From: Blastomyces gilchristii SLH14081
Taxonomy: Eukaryota; Ascomycota; Eurotiomycetes; Onygenales; Ajellomycetaceae
Direction of reading: 5' to 3'
Length of the DNA stretch: 64,000 bases
NCBI RefSeq assembly: GCF_000003855.2
Contig: NW_003101672.1
Coordinates: 643,483 to 707,482, forward strand
The translations under genes and the position numbers were made by a program. Below, piece after piece: positions 1-11,036 of the stretch. Each line of letters begins with the position of its first letter. Position 1 is the first letter of the stretch. Below the pieces are notes generated by a model. It searched no databases. It worked only from the letters and a program-made list of their open reading frames with translations, and had not been told where the DNA came from.

Positions 1-2017
1 AGAACTGTAGAATTAATATTATTAACAGTAGTAGCAGTAGTCACAGAAAGATTAACTTTTCAGTTAAAATCATACTTATGAGATATTATCACAATATACT
101 TAACTGCTCTGTTCAAATGATTGAGATTCTCATTGAACTTCTGCTTATCAATCTTATATATATTGTTCTGAGTGATTCAAACTGCATGAAAAATAATGCT
201 GTTCAGAGCTCTGTAAATAAAAAATGAGAAAATGATGAAAGATAATGTAAATCAGAATCCCTGATCTTCAAGCTTTATAAATGAGAGCAGATTAACTGTA
301 ATATTAGAAATATAGTAAATATTCTGCAAGTTAATATCATCATTCTCAATCTTCAAGATGATAGTCTCAATTTTCTTAACAAACTCAGTTTCTTCAATCA
401 CAGAATCAACAGAGATGTTATCATTAAAAGATTTAATATTTGAGAAAGAATAAAGCTTATCTGTTATATTCAGACTTACACATGTATTCAAATATCAAGA
501 TCTAGAGAATGATTTTTCAGTGACTGTGAAAGAGAAATAGAACTTAATCTTTGTAATTACTGCATTTACTGCTGATTGAGAACTTATTAAGTTATTCTTC
601 TTCTCTTTCTTCTTATCATTCTTCTTATCATTCTTCTTTTTCTTTTTATCAGAGTGTAAGATGAAATATCTATTAACAGTATATTTATATCTTCTACAGT
701 GAGTGTACTTTCATACAGATATGCTTTTATTCTCATCTTTATTCTTATTCTTTTTCACAGTTACAGAATTAGTCTGAGACTGCTTTTTCTACTCAGTAAT
801 AATCTTCTTAAATGTACAATTGATTAGTTACTTTATTAAATTATTAATATTAATATTAATAATAAGTCTCTGATCAGTGAAGAAAAACTCATTCAAATAT
901 ATCTTGATAAATAATCTTTGATAATCTTGTAGATTATTGAGAAAAAGATTATAGTATATATTCTCAGTACTCTAACAGAGCTCTTTGTAATAGATAATAA
1001 GATAGTGAAAATATCTCTGAAAAGTAAGATAATTATTCTTCTTAACTTGTAATTTTATTAATTTCTTAAAGATATTAACTCATTCTTCTGTCAGTGATAT
1101 TATATATTCAATATTAATCTTATTTCACAGAGCTGTAGTATTGTCAGCTTTCAAGATTTTAATAGTAGTTTGAACATTTTTAATAAGACTCAATAGTATA
1201 CATTTATATAGAGACTTGAAATGAATTCTTCACTTCTCAGAATTAATATAATATGTAAAAGAGAATTCTTATTAAGTTCTCAATAGAATATCAGTTTTAT
1301 TAATAACTTTTATATCAGTTAATATATCAATACATCAGACTTTATAATTAAAGTCATTAAATATAGTCACTGATTTAATATTTAGTGTATATTTGACTTT
1401 CTTCTGATATTTCTGTAACTCATCTCTTATAGTGTCTCTTTATATAGAGACAGATGTAGTGAGATATTAAGTGATTTCAGCTACAGTTATCTAATTCTAT
1501 AGTATTATCTGTATAAGATTTATAAGATTGTCTGTAATATAATAGATAGATTAATTTGAATCACTGTTAAAAGTCAGCATTTCAGAAGTGAGAAATAGTG
1601 AAGAATTTAATAAGTTAAAATAAACAGATTCTGTAGATGAATATTAACTCTGCTTTTCTTTATTTTAAAGTTTCTTCATTGTCTTATTATCAAATTTCAT
1701 ACTCTGATGAAAACTGATCTCAGTCTCATCTTGCAAGTCAGAAGCCTTCTCATAATAAGTGATCATTTTATCAATGAGTTGTCTAGTGAAGTATGTGATT
1801 CTGAGTCTTGAGCTGAACTCTGAAGTAACAGGTGTATCACTTATATTAAGATATGTAAAAAAAATAAAAAGTGATATTCTTCACAATGAAGAACACACTT
1901 TCTTAAAAAAATATAAAGTATATGAATCTGCTGATCAGCAGATTCAGAGAAAATAAAATATCTCTAATAAAGAGTGAGAGTCTTTTCAAAAAAGGTGAAC
2001 TATCTGTGTTAAAAAAA
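1..2017 (-). mobile_element. Mutated Ty1/copia retrotransposon relic, internal region
   Basis: This stretch is very AT-rich and contains no CpG. A minus-strand frame at 252-491 ends in a segment reading YYISNITVNLLSFIKLEDQG. That resembles the conserved region just before the integrase of Ty1/copia polyproteins, where a 'LYVPNLxxNLLSxxKL' pattern is usual. A second minus-strand frame around 1670-1850 looks like degraded gag. Orientation therefore places gag at higher coordinates, and integrase and reverse transcriptase beyond the left window edge. Stops occur in all frames, so the element is dead. The base pattern suggests repeat-induced-type C-to-T mutation. Family assignment rests on one short motif. 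Confidence 0.6.
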
Positions 2018-2176
2018 TGTTGGTACAACATTCTAAAAAGAAAAACATGCCATCCGGGCTATAACCTGTAGAATAGTTGAAGGTTGTATTGATAGATCTA
2101 TCTACAGGAACATATTATAGTGGTGGGTCACGTGATCTAGTGGGATCGCTAACCGCAACGGCCGTAAGGGCCAACA
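2018..2176 (-). repeat. Candidate LTR of the copia relic (or solo LTR)
   Basis: The segment begins TGTTGG and ends CCAACA, the inverted terminal dinucleotides and extended ends typical of copia LTRs. It lies exactly at the edge of the CpG-free DNA and itself contains several CpGs. Its 159-bp length fits short fungal copia LTRs. The partner LTR would be outside the window and the target duplication cannot be tested here. Confidence 0.35.
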
Positions 2177-2561
2177 TAATCAACGTCGCTCCATAACGTA
2201 TTATTAATCAACAGTTGATATTCATGTGGTCGAACTTGGGAAATGCAGCGCATCTTGGGGCCTTTGGACGGAGGCGGCAGCGAGGAGGGAGCTCGCCTTC
2301 GGAGCCCGGAGGTAGAGGAGCGTCATGTCATGGACCTTGGAATGCTCTCCACTTGGACAAACAATGTGGTTTTCCAGAGAGTAGATTTGCATGTGTGTTC
2401 CAAGAACACTAGATATTCGGGGAAGGGGTAGAAGGTATAAAGAGGCGGGCGAGTCGCACTCAAATGGGGATAAAATAACATATCTATCACAGAGCTTTAT
2501 ACCCCTCCTCTGCTCTCACCACAGTGACAGTGTACAACTACTACCTACCGAATAGCCCACA
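2177..2561 (+). promoter_or_regulatory. Promoter region of the NmrA-like gene with TATA box
   Basis: A TATAAA hexamer at 2436-2441 lies about 120 bases before the ATG, and a CT-rich, C/A-rich leader follows (2500-2560), as is common for fungal core promoters. Short open frames here (2215-2431) have no coding character and were not called. Confidence 0.4.
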
Positions 2562-3572
2562 ATGCCCACCTACCTCCTAACTCTCGCAACCGGCCAACAA
2601 GCCCGGCTAACAGCCAAGCACCTCCTCGCCGCCGGCGCCACAGTGCACGCCGTCGTGCGCGACCCAACCTCCCAGGCCGCCCGCAACCTCGCCAGCGCAG
2701 GCGTCAAGCTCTTCAAAGGCAACCTAGACGAGCCAGACGTCTTCCGCAAAGCCGCAGAGGGATGCACTGGCGTCTTCCTAAACCTCGTCCCGGCCTCCCC
2801 ACCAACACCCTCAGCCACTTCCACCTCTGACCCCGCAAACACGAACCCGAGCGCGAGCATCGTCGACTCCGAACGACAGCGCGCAGCCTCCATCCTCGCC
2901 GCGTGCCACGACGCCGGCGTGAAATACGTCGTCGCCTCCACGGCGATATACACCAGCGACCGCCACCTGTGGGATACGCCCGAGGCGGAGGCGATCGGGT
3001 ATCACTATTCGCGCTCGAAGGCTGGAATAGAGGACGCGGTGCGAAGCTCTGGGTTGAGCGGGGGCTGGACGATCCTGCGCCCGGGGTGGATTATGTCAAA
3101 TTACCTGGTGCCGGTGTCGCCCTTTGTGTACCCGGAGCTGCCGGTGGAGGGGCTGTTGAAGCATAGCTATGACAGCGGGGCGGGGTTTGAGCATGTGGAT
3201 GAAGAGGATGTGGGGAAGTATGCGGCGGCGGCGCTGTTGGAGCCGGAAAGGTTTGTCGGGAGAGAGATTACGCTTGCGAGCGGGTGGTTGAGTGTGGAGG
3301 ATGTGGCGGCGGAGATGAGCAGGGTTAGTGGGCGGGAGGTGAAGGTGTCGAAGCGCACGGCGGAGGAGCAGAAGGAGGCTGTGAGAAAGGGGAATCTGGC
3401 GCTCGAGTTTGAACTTTGGGCGAGTCTGGTTGGGGATAAAGTGCATGAAGCGCGCTGGAAGGCGAAGGGGTCAAAGCCGCCGGAGGAGGAGTTTGGGATC
3501 CCGTTGACGGGATTTGAGGAGTATCTGCAGCGGGAGAAGGAGGTACTTCTTCGGTCTCTTCCAACCGTGTAG
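2562..3572 (+). CDS. NmrA-like NAD(P)-binding family protein
   Basis: Single-exon gene of 336 residues. The N-terminus has a Rossmann beta-alpha-beta unit (residues 4-35) with ATGQQA at 9-14, where the third glycine of the usual GxxGxxG is alanine, followed by VVRDP at 31-35. YSRSK at 149-153 matches the YxxxK pattern of extended short-chain dehydrogenases, followed by ILRPGWIMSNYL. This order is typical of NmrA/HSCARG and isoflavone-reductase-like proteins, which either sense NADP or reduce small molecules. The ATG at 2562 is the first after the TATA box. The C-terminal third (residues 250-336) is charged and helical. The substrate cannot be inferred. The first half is strongly GC3-rich, unlike the flanking AT-rich relic. 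Confidence 0.85.
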   Translation: MPTYLLTLATGQQARLTAKHLLAAGATVHAVVRDPTSQAARNLASAGVKLFKGNLDEPDVFRKAAEGCTGVFLNLVPASPPTPSATSTSDPANTNPSASIVDSERQRAASILAACHDAGVKYVVASTAIYTSDRHLWDTPEAEAIGYHYSRSKAGIEDAVRSSGLSGGWTILRPGWIMSNYLVPVSPFVYPELPVEGLLKHSYDSGAGFEHVDEEDVGKYAAAALLEPERFVGREITLASGWLSVEDVAAEMSRVSGREVKVSKRTAEEQKEAVRKGNLALEFELWASLVGDKVHEARWKAKGSKPPEEEFGIPLTGFEEYLQREKEVLLRSLPTV

Positions 3573-3776
3573 CTATCGCATGATTCCTTAACAGCGGCCG
3601 CCCGCAAGGAGCTCTGCAGAATGTTCCCTGTTCCCCCGGTCCATAGCCATAGCTTCCTTTGTCCTATCTAGACAAGACCGGATGAAACCGATATATGAAC
3701 CCAATATCAAAAATAAAAATAAAAATAATAATAAAAAATAATAAAAAATCTCATGGTTTCACATGCGCAAATGTAA

Positions 3777-3803
3777 ATTATTATTATTATTATTATTATT
3801 ATT
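3777..3803. repeat. (TTA)n microsatellite
   Basis: About nine perfect TTA/ATT trinucleotide units, followed by a short T run. Confidence 0.85.
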
Positions 3804-4156
3804 TTTTCCCGTTGTACGACCTGCATCAAGCGCATCAATCAACGTTTCACATGAGAATCATTTTTAGGAATCATGAATAGTTAAGTTAGTTTTTACCTGG
3901 GATATGATATGTATGGTATGTATCGAATGGCCAATCAATCCCCCACCCCACCACACCCCTTAAAAGCAAGCAACCATCCCGTCCGTCCCGTCCCCGTTCC
4001 ACCCCGCCCAAGCAAATAAATGAACGGACGAGTAAATAAAATAACAACATTCCTATCCGACTAATAGCCTAATTCCCGCCCTGGTGTCGTATCTTATATA
4101 TATTCCATCCCATCTCGTCGCATCCTCCGACGGTCGTACAAGGGAGCCCCGGCATC

Positions 4157-4218
4157 TGTGTGTGTGTTGTTGTTGTTGTTGTTGTTGTTGGGGGCGGGGG
4201 GGGGGCGGGGGGGCAGGG
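4157..4218. repeat. (GT)n-(GTT)n tract running into G-rich DNA
   Basis: GT dinucleotides change to at least seven GTT units and then to about 28 bases of nearly pure G broken by single C or A. Four or more G runs of five or longer allow an intramolecular G-quadruplex on the plus strand. Confidence 0.8.
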
Positions 4219-7200
4219 TGTTTGGTATAATAATGAAATATTCTCAAGTGCTACAAACCGGGACAAAAGACAGACGGGGGTGAGGAAAAGGTATCGTAAA
4301 GGAAGGTGGGTGGGTGGGTTTCCTTCATTATTATTATAGTCAGAATTCGCATCGTAAATAACTCAAGACGCAAGCAAGGCACAAGACACGAGGCAACCTT
4401 GGAAGGATCTGATCCTGGAACGGGGATTTCAAACGCGCAATTTCCCGCAGAGCTTCTAGAAGCCCGCTTAGCGCGCGGCACTAGTAGGGGAGCGGGGCGG
4501 GGCGGCGGCTGTTTAGCGTGTTCGCATCTTGGTTGACGAGACGCAGCGGTGGTTGCATTATTATTATTGGGGGTTTCTTGGGTTTTTATTTTCTTATTTC
4601 CCCGGACTTTCTTTGCTGACCACGGCTTGGGCCAGAGAGCTGGAGCTGGAGCTGGAGAGAAATTGCAGGGTTACATTTTATTTTATTTTGATTTTGGACA
4701 GGGAGGTTTATCCTTTTACTGCGTATTTGTTCCCGTAGGTAGCCACGGAAGTAAGGACATATATTAAGTTAATTAATTATGTTTCTTTCTCTTTCTGCTT
4801 GTTGGTCGGGTAGCAGCTTGACAAGGGGCAAGGTTTCTTTATTAATATTAATAATTATTGACTTAACTTACTCCATGCTATTTAGGATGATTACTACTCC
4901 GTTGCTGTTACTTCAGCCAGCTCTCCTCCCGTCTTCCGTCCGCCCTTCCGTCTTCCCCACAACAGCCACATGGGAAAAATACATAATTGCAGCCCGCTGA
5001 TCCTAAGTGAGATTCTACCGAGCTTCTGCTGAGATTTTTGTTGGGGTGGCACTGCGAGTGAGTATGCAGCTCGGTCGAGAGACTTTGCTTGGCTTGGTTT
5101 GGTGATTATAAGACGTTCCCAAGTGGAAAAGGAGAAGAAAGAAGACAAGACGGAGAAGATGCCACTCACTGTGATCACTACAGAGAACTTCCGGGCATTA
5201 TTGATTGGTTCTAGTCAATTGGCACAAACGGTTGTTCTCCTGTGCCTGGCCTCTTTGACTTGTTTCTTCTTTCTTTTCTTTTTTTCTTTTTTTCCTTGTT
5301 TTTTTTTTTTCTTTTTTGCTGATTATGCCTTGAACCAGAGCTCCGGGATAAAATGGAGTGCTAACAAGGGCCGACTCCAGATATAGCCTATCATATTAGT
5401 TAGGTCAACTAACTAATTACTGCGGACGGATGGATATCTGTCATGAGTTCCGAAAACGGAGGAAGGATACAATCGATCCGCCTGAGGATGGGCCTGACAG
5501 GTTAGTTAGGCTGTTTGATTCCGCTGTTCCCCGGCCCATCTATCGGATAGGCATGGACTTGGGCCTCCTTTTGGGGGTGAAGGGAGAAAAAAAGAAAAGA
5601 AAAGAAGAAAAATAAAAATAAAAATAAAATAAAGAGAGAAAGAAAACACAGGACGGAGTAAGCAGTTGGGAACAGGGTATGTATGTATGGGGAAACCGGG
5701 GAAACAAACCTCCCTCCTCCCACAGAAAATAAGCCAGTCATCGGTGACACAGACAGACACAGGAAAGGCCCAAACGAAAAAAAAAAAAAAAGACACGTAA
5801 CTAGAGAAGAGGAACAAGGCAACAACCGAGGACTGACGAGCAGCGCGACGCTGACAATTAACTATCATCCTAGTGAGTTTGGTAAGCTGGTTAAATAGTT
5901 TGGTCTGGTCTTGCTTGTCGGCGTTTGACGGTGGGCTTCAGTTATTTTATTTATTTATTATTCTTTTTTATTATTGATTGATGATGAGCTGGCACCAAGG
6001 TCTCGGGTCAACGGGGCCTCCTTTCAAGCGCCTTCATCCAACCCTTAAACACAACCAACCATGGCTGGCATCCATTAATTTATTAGTAGTTACTGCGTAC
6101 TGCGTAGTGAGGCGAGACCGGGGCATCATCAACTTTTTACCCAAAACAGACCCTTGGAAAACCCTGGTTAAAAAAGGGGAAAAAGAAACAAAGACAAAGG
6201 GCGGTCGCGTGGTCCTTTTTCTTTTTTTCTTTTCTTTCTTTCCCCGGATATTAGCGATTGGCATTTATTTTTCTCAACTGGCGATCCGCCAATGGTCGAA
6301 TAATAAGGCATGGATGTATGCATGCAGAACTCCAACCTGCAGGAGTTGAACAACGATGATGCCATACCAGGTCATATCACATTTTGATCTGTATTACGCT
6401 GTAACGCCGTCTGGTGTCTGCTGTTGGGGCCACATTGCTATTTAATATTGGGGGTGGGTTGGTGGGATACTACTATCCAAGCATGGCTGCCAGAACAAAG
6501 AGAGAGAGAAAAATCCAAGGAAAAGGGACAAGACAGACAGAGCAGGCATCCATCCCATCACATCCATCCCATCCATCCCATCCCATTCTCAGCAGCCCCC
6601 CAGGCTAGCTAGTTAACGAAATCACTGCGCGACAACCTGACTAGACTACTACTAGAGCTACGACCCTGTACTAACTGAAGGAAATAAATAATAATAATGT
6701 GAGCCCGCCCTTAGACGTGCTTCCCAGGGGACGGAACAGGGCTGCGGAACAGGTGGAAAGTGGATATGATATCAACAATAATCAGGCTTGAGACGGATCA
6801 GAGCAAGGAGGACTTCAGGTTTCGGGTCTCAATTGTTACAGGTTCCAGCTGAACAAACAAGGCCTGCGAGGGAGGTGTATGAGGCGTATGAGGTTGTATG
6901 AGGTGTATGAGGTTATAACGAAGTGCCTGGCCCTGGGAAGCTTGGAACACAGTCGCAGTTCCAGCCCTGACTCTGATTGAGGCGAGTGAGTGATAACTAC
7001 TCTAATACCAGAAATTGTTTTATTTTTTGTATGTGTGTAACTAATAACTAGCCAACCGACCTCCAAGCTTCCCTGATGAAGGCTAGTTAGTAGTAGTAGT
7101 ATATTGGGTTAGTGATATACGGAGGAGCGTGTTTAGTTACACAGGGGATGAAACCCAATACAACTCCGCTTAACTTATTATTATTAACTAGCGAAGTGAC

Positions 7201-8472
7201 CTCAGGAAGAAAGAAGGCTTTACCCCGGTTTTTTGTGTTCGTCTGTTTAAGTTGCTTTTTTTTCTTTTCTTTTTCTGCGGTCTGGGCTGCATTGCATCGT
7301 TGGGCGATCACCTTTTCTGGGCCTGTTTGCCGGCGTAAATGGTATTTATTCTTCTTATATATGGAGCCAACCGCCGGCGTTGGGCTTCTTCTTGATTTCT
7401 TTTTCTTTTTCTTTTTCTTTTTCTTTTCTTTTTTTCCCCATTCTTTTATATATCATTCTTTATTCTTTTCTTCCTTTTATAACATCTTCTCATAGTTACT
7501 CACTTCTTGTACTGCTTACGATCGTTAAGCTACAATACCTTACTACTTACTGTCCAGCTTAGAAAATATCTATCGGACACTCGCTTCCCAATTTTACTTG
7601 ACTCGACTATCAAAAACCCATCTATACAACCAACATATATCGTCTTCTCTCCTCCCTAATCAATAAATACAATATTAACACCGGAAACCAAACCCAACCC
7701 CCAAACCGAGAAGAGATAGACAGTAAGTAAAGGAATTTCGTTTTCCCTGGTCCTTAATACCCCCTCGTTCTCGCATTCAGTTTCCCTTCTCCGGGTTGCG
7801 AGGCGAGCCTCGGCTCTTGTGCTCCATCGATCTGTGAGCCAAGGCAGCTCGATATATCTGGAGCAGACCATCATCGACGACGATGAAGAAGATAATGGCA
7901 TGGAAAGGGAGCTCCGGGGTTGGCGAGGACTGGACACGTGTGGGGAAATACATGAAAAAATAAAAAATAAAAAATATCATGTGCAAAAGCCGCGGACATG
8001 GAAATATGTCTATCTACACACTTATCTATGCCGTATACATATGTATACACACACTCCTGGTTCTTTCAGTTCGTTGCTAACGGAATTCCGGCGCCCATCA
8101 ACATAGTATAGCATAGCATAGCGTACAGCTTAGCCAAATATCCATATACATCACATCATCCGCCTCTCGAGCTTCAGACAAACAATACACCGGCAAACGG
8201 TAAACGATAAACGACAATCTCGTCCATCGAACGGATTAGAGAGAGCCAGAAGTACCCGTTGAATAGCAAATATCAAAGGTCATATAAACAAAACACAACT
8301 CGATTTTCAATAATTGTTCACTTCCACCCCCGAACCAAACAAGGCATCCTCCTCTCTCTTCTTCCCCCCAACCCGGGAAATATATAAAAAACAATAGGGG
8401 AAAAAAAGGAAGAGGAAAACAGCATTAAAAAAAAAAAAAAAAAAAAAAAAAAACATAACATAACATAAAACA

Positions 8473-8784
8473 ATGCCGGCCACCATGTCCCAATCCTACC
8501 AACATATCCTCTCCCCAATCCCCTCAAAGTCCACCCTCGTCAAGGGCACAGGCACAGACACAGACGGCACCACCACCACCACCACCGGCACCACCAGCAC
8601 AACCAAAACCACCAACAACATCAACGGCATAAACGCATCAACCTTCATCCAAGAGATCTCCCGCGCCATGCAAGCCTCGTCCTCGCAGCAACCCAAGTAC
8701 GCCGCGTACCCGTACCTGATGGACGATGGGGTTGAACATCCGCCTCCGCCGCCTCCGTCGCCCGTGGGGTGGTCGAGGTCTTGA
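8473..8784 (+). CDS. Small Thr/Pro-rich hypothetical protein
   Basis: A 103-residue single-exon frame whose first two ATGs (codons 1 and 5) sit in favourable contexts; the second reads GCCACCATGT. The middle (residues 26-53) is a low-complexity Thr/Gly/Asn stretch. The segment around residues 57-90 (FIQEISRAMQASSS, then YAAYPYLMDD) looks like a conserved short block, and the tail contains six prolines in a row. There is no signal peptide or membrane segment. It follows a long C/A-rich leader and ends just before a polypyrimidine tract. I do not recognise the family. It could be a conserved small Onygenales protein or a chance frame. Confidence 0.45.
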   Translation: MPATMSQSYQHILSPIPSKSTLVKGTGTDTDGTTTTTTGTTSTTKTTNNINGINASTFIQEISRAMQASSSQQPKYAAYPYLMDDGVEHPPPPPPSPVGWSRS

Positions 8785-8856
8785 ATTGATAAATCGGATT
8801 TGCTTTTGGGGGGACAAGGGGGGCGGGTTTGGTTTTTTTTTTTCTTTTTTTTTTTT

Positions 8857-8889
<33 letters not shown>

Positions 8890-9972
8890 CCCCCATTTTT
8901 TTTTTTTTTTGTTTTTTTCCCTTTTTTATTTTTTTTTTTTTTCTTCCCCCCCCCCCCCCCCCCCCCTTTTTTTTTTTTTTTCTCTTTGCGGGATTCGTTC
9001 ACATGCAACGTATAGACAGGTAAAATATATATATAGACAGGACTCGGGAGGATATCACTGGGCGTATTTGCTTTTGAAGATTTGATAATTTTCTCTCTCT
9101 CTCTTTTCCCCTGAATTTTTTTACTTTTATTATTTTTTTTATCCCTAGGTTTTTCTCTCTTTTTCCCCCATTTTCTTTTCCTACAGTGCAGCTCTTCTAT
9201 TCTACTATGGTGTGGGTGTTGGCAAGGGTCAGGGGTGTGCTTATCACTCTCACGCACTCTACTACCCGCATTCTGCCATATATCTACCTTTCTCCTCAAG
9301 GGATAGCATGTCCTGTTAACTTCATACATTATATAGTTACCACCATTTAATCCAAAACCCTCTCCTACTTAAATAGGCGCGAAAACAGTCCCTCAAAGTG
9401 TATTTTCTTTTCTCCTTTTTCGACAATGTCGTTGTGGACTAGTTTAGTTATCTGGTAGTTCGAGCCTGGTTTTTTTTCTCCCTATGTCATGCCCTTTGTT
9501 GCCCTAAATCCTTGGCATCGGCACGATAGGCAACAGCGGATGGACAGGCCTGGCCTTGTAAATCACCTTCCGCACGCATGTCGGGTACTTGTCTGCACAT
9601 GCACTGTCAGATTGCCATGGGATGAACAGTTAAATTTCCGTAGACGGAGGTATTATTACATTTTGCGAGTACGTTTGGTCCATAGCATGGATCACCCGGC
9701 CTGGCGCTACAACGTGAACAGTCGCGACAGGGGCACCCAGCCCAGTGGCAGGGTGGCGGTGCATTTCAGCAACGTTTCACAATAGCCAAGCTCCCCGGCC
9801 AGTCGACGGAGGATACTCGCCTATTCCATCGTCTCTTTTCGTGCAATGTACAGAGTACGGAGAATCTCCTTCCGCGAACTCCGTCATTGGACATCGGATC
9901 GCTCATCCGCCCGATCCACCGCCGGCATTTGAAGGAGATTGCCTGTCTTCTGGTTGCTGCGGCGCATCAACA
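8785..9972. other. Intergenic region including a polypyrimidine tract
   Basis: Apart from the tract at 8828-8986, this interval between the small gene and the convergent TFIIIC subunit gene shows T-rich DNA and no credible coding frame. A lysine-rich minus-strand frame across 8496-9329 is only the complement of the poly-T/poly-C run. Confidence 0.5.
8828..8986. repeat. About 160-bp polypyrimidine tract (T and C runs)
   Basis: Long T runs alternate with C blocks, including 21 consecutive C at 8946-8966 flanked by T runs on both sides. Purines are almost absent on the plus strand. Such homopurine-homopyrimidine mirror-like DNA can form triplexes and is prone to replication slippage and assembly error. 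Confidence 0.85.
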
Positions 9973-11036
9973 TCAACCTCCATCCCCACGGGGCCCCGAC
10001 GGCCTTGTCGTCGAGATATCTGACTCCCGCATCTGCTCCTGCTCCTGCTCCTGCTCCTGCGTCGGCACCGCTCCCACTGGGCCCTCCGCACGCGCATAAA
10101 TATCCTCCAGCTCCCTCAACGCGTTCACATCACCTTGCAACACGCGTCGATTAAGCAGCTCCAGCTCCGCAATCTGCTCGCCCGTGCGCGCCCAGCCGCG
10201 CAGCTTGGCCTCGAAGTTCTGGTTCCGCTTTTGGGAGAATGTGGTGCGCACAACGTCTGACTCGCCTTTGGCGCATTTGGCGTTCATGAGGCGTTCGAGG
10301 AAGAGGGCTTGGTTTGTGGATGGGGCGCGCGGGGCTGCTGTTGTTGTTCGTGTTGTTCCGGCAGTTGCCATCTTCCCAGGCGTGGGGGTATCAATATCAC
10401 TGGTCTTCGGTATCTCAGAGGAGCTGGGGATTAAGTTCGCTTTTTGGCCTAGGATCTTAACGCGATTGGCGGAGATGAGGTCGTAGTCTGGATGTTGTCG
10501 GAGGCGGGGAAGCGTGGAACGTTCCTCGGGCATTGAGAAGGTCATCTCCGTCCCGACCAGGTCGACCCATGAACAGGAGAAGATCTGGTTCCGGTAAGAG
10601 ATGATTGGGTTCTTGGAATGTAGATCCATGATTTGAACCTGGTCTTGGTGTTGGTGTTGGTCGTGGTCTTGGATGTCTGGATCAGAGTCGGCAGGGCCGT
10701 TGTCTTGCTGCTGATCGTCACCGCCATTTTGGGCTGCGGCATGAGGGGAGTCTAATGATGTGGTGGGTTCGGTGGGAGTAGATGTAGTGCGCTTCCGCGG
10801 GGCTCGAATGGGGCCATTGCATGTCGTCAGGTCGAGGTTTAAGTAGAAAGTCTGGATGTAGCAAAGTGTATTAGTAGGCGGCGGTCGTTTCTAAATATTT
10901 GATGGACCGGCAAAAACCAGGGTGATTTTTCCAGACAGGGATATTATTATTATGAATTGAGGATTACACACACCTCTTTCGCGTTATAATCATATTCATA
11001 TTCATAGTCAGAGTCAGAATCGTCTGATGCGACCAT
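9973..11036 (-). CDS. TFIIIC subunit 6-like protein, triple-barrel domain
   Basis: Two exons, 11036-10974 and 10851-9973, give 313 residues. The 122-bp intron has a GTGTGT donor and CAG acceptor in phase 0. Exon 1 encodes an acidic Asp/Ser/Tyr stretch. Exon 2 opens with TFYLNLDL and later has NPIISYRNQIFSCSW, then GTEMTF and ANRVKILGQKANLI. This is the signature of the triple-barrel domain of the TFIIIC tau55/GTF3C6 subunit, interrupted here by a Gln/Asp-rich insertion. TFIIIC recruits TFIIIB and RNA polymerase III to tRNA genes. The C-terminal part is helical (LFLERLMNAKCAKGESDVVR) and a (QE)4 run follows. Domain assignment comes from the motif only, and the far C-terminus could contain another intron. 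Confidence 0.75.

Larger units (their letters stand above)
3573..8472. other. 4.9-kb gene-free interval rich in simple repeats
   Basis: No frame with convincing coding character or recognisable homology was seen on either strand. The DNA is a patchwork of T-rich runs, (TTA)n at 3777-3803, (GT)n/(GTT)n/G-rich DNA at 4157-4218, a GAGCTG minisatellite near 4638-4658 and TTTTTC repeats at 7390-7440. The C/A/T-rich part from about 7560 to 8470 resembles a long 5' leader for the small gene at 8473. A long non-coding transcript elsewhere in the interval is possible but unsupported. Confidence 0.5.

Noticed and set aside
1759..1956. 65-codon plus-strand frame in the relic
   Set aside because: Antisense to the element, and AT-rich chance openness explains it.
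2215..2431. Two overlapping 60-codon plus-strand frames before the NmrA-like gene
   Set aside because: They overlap each other and the promoter, lack known motifs, and have a generic composition.
2570..3607. Several minus-strand and alternate-frame open frames over the NmrA-like gene
   Set aside because: Shadow frames caused by high GC3 of the real gene.
8496..9329. 277-codon minus-strand frame rich in lysine and glycine
   Set aside because: It is the complement of the poly-T/poly-C tract plus the antisense of the small gene; the length results from low-complexity DNA.
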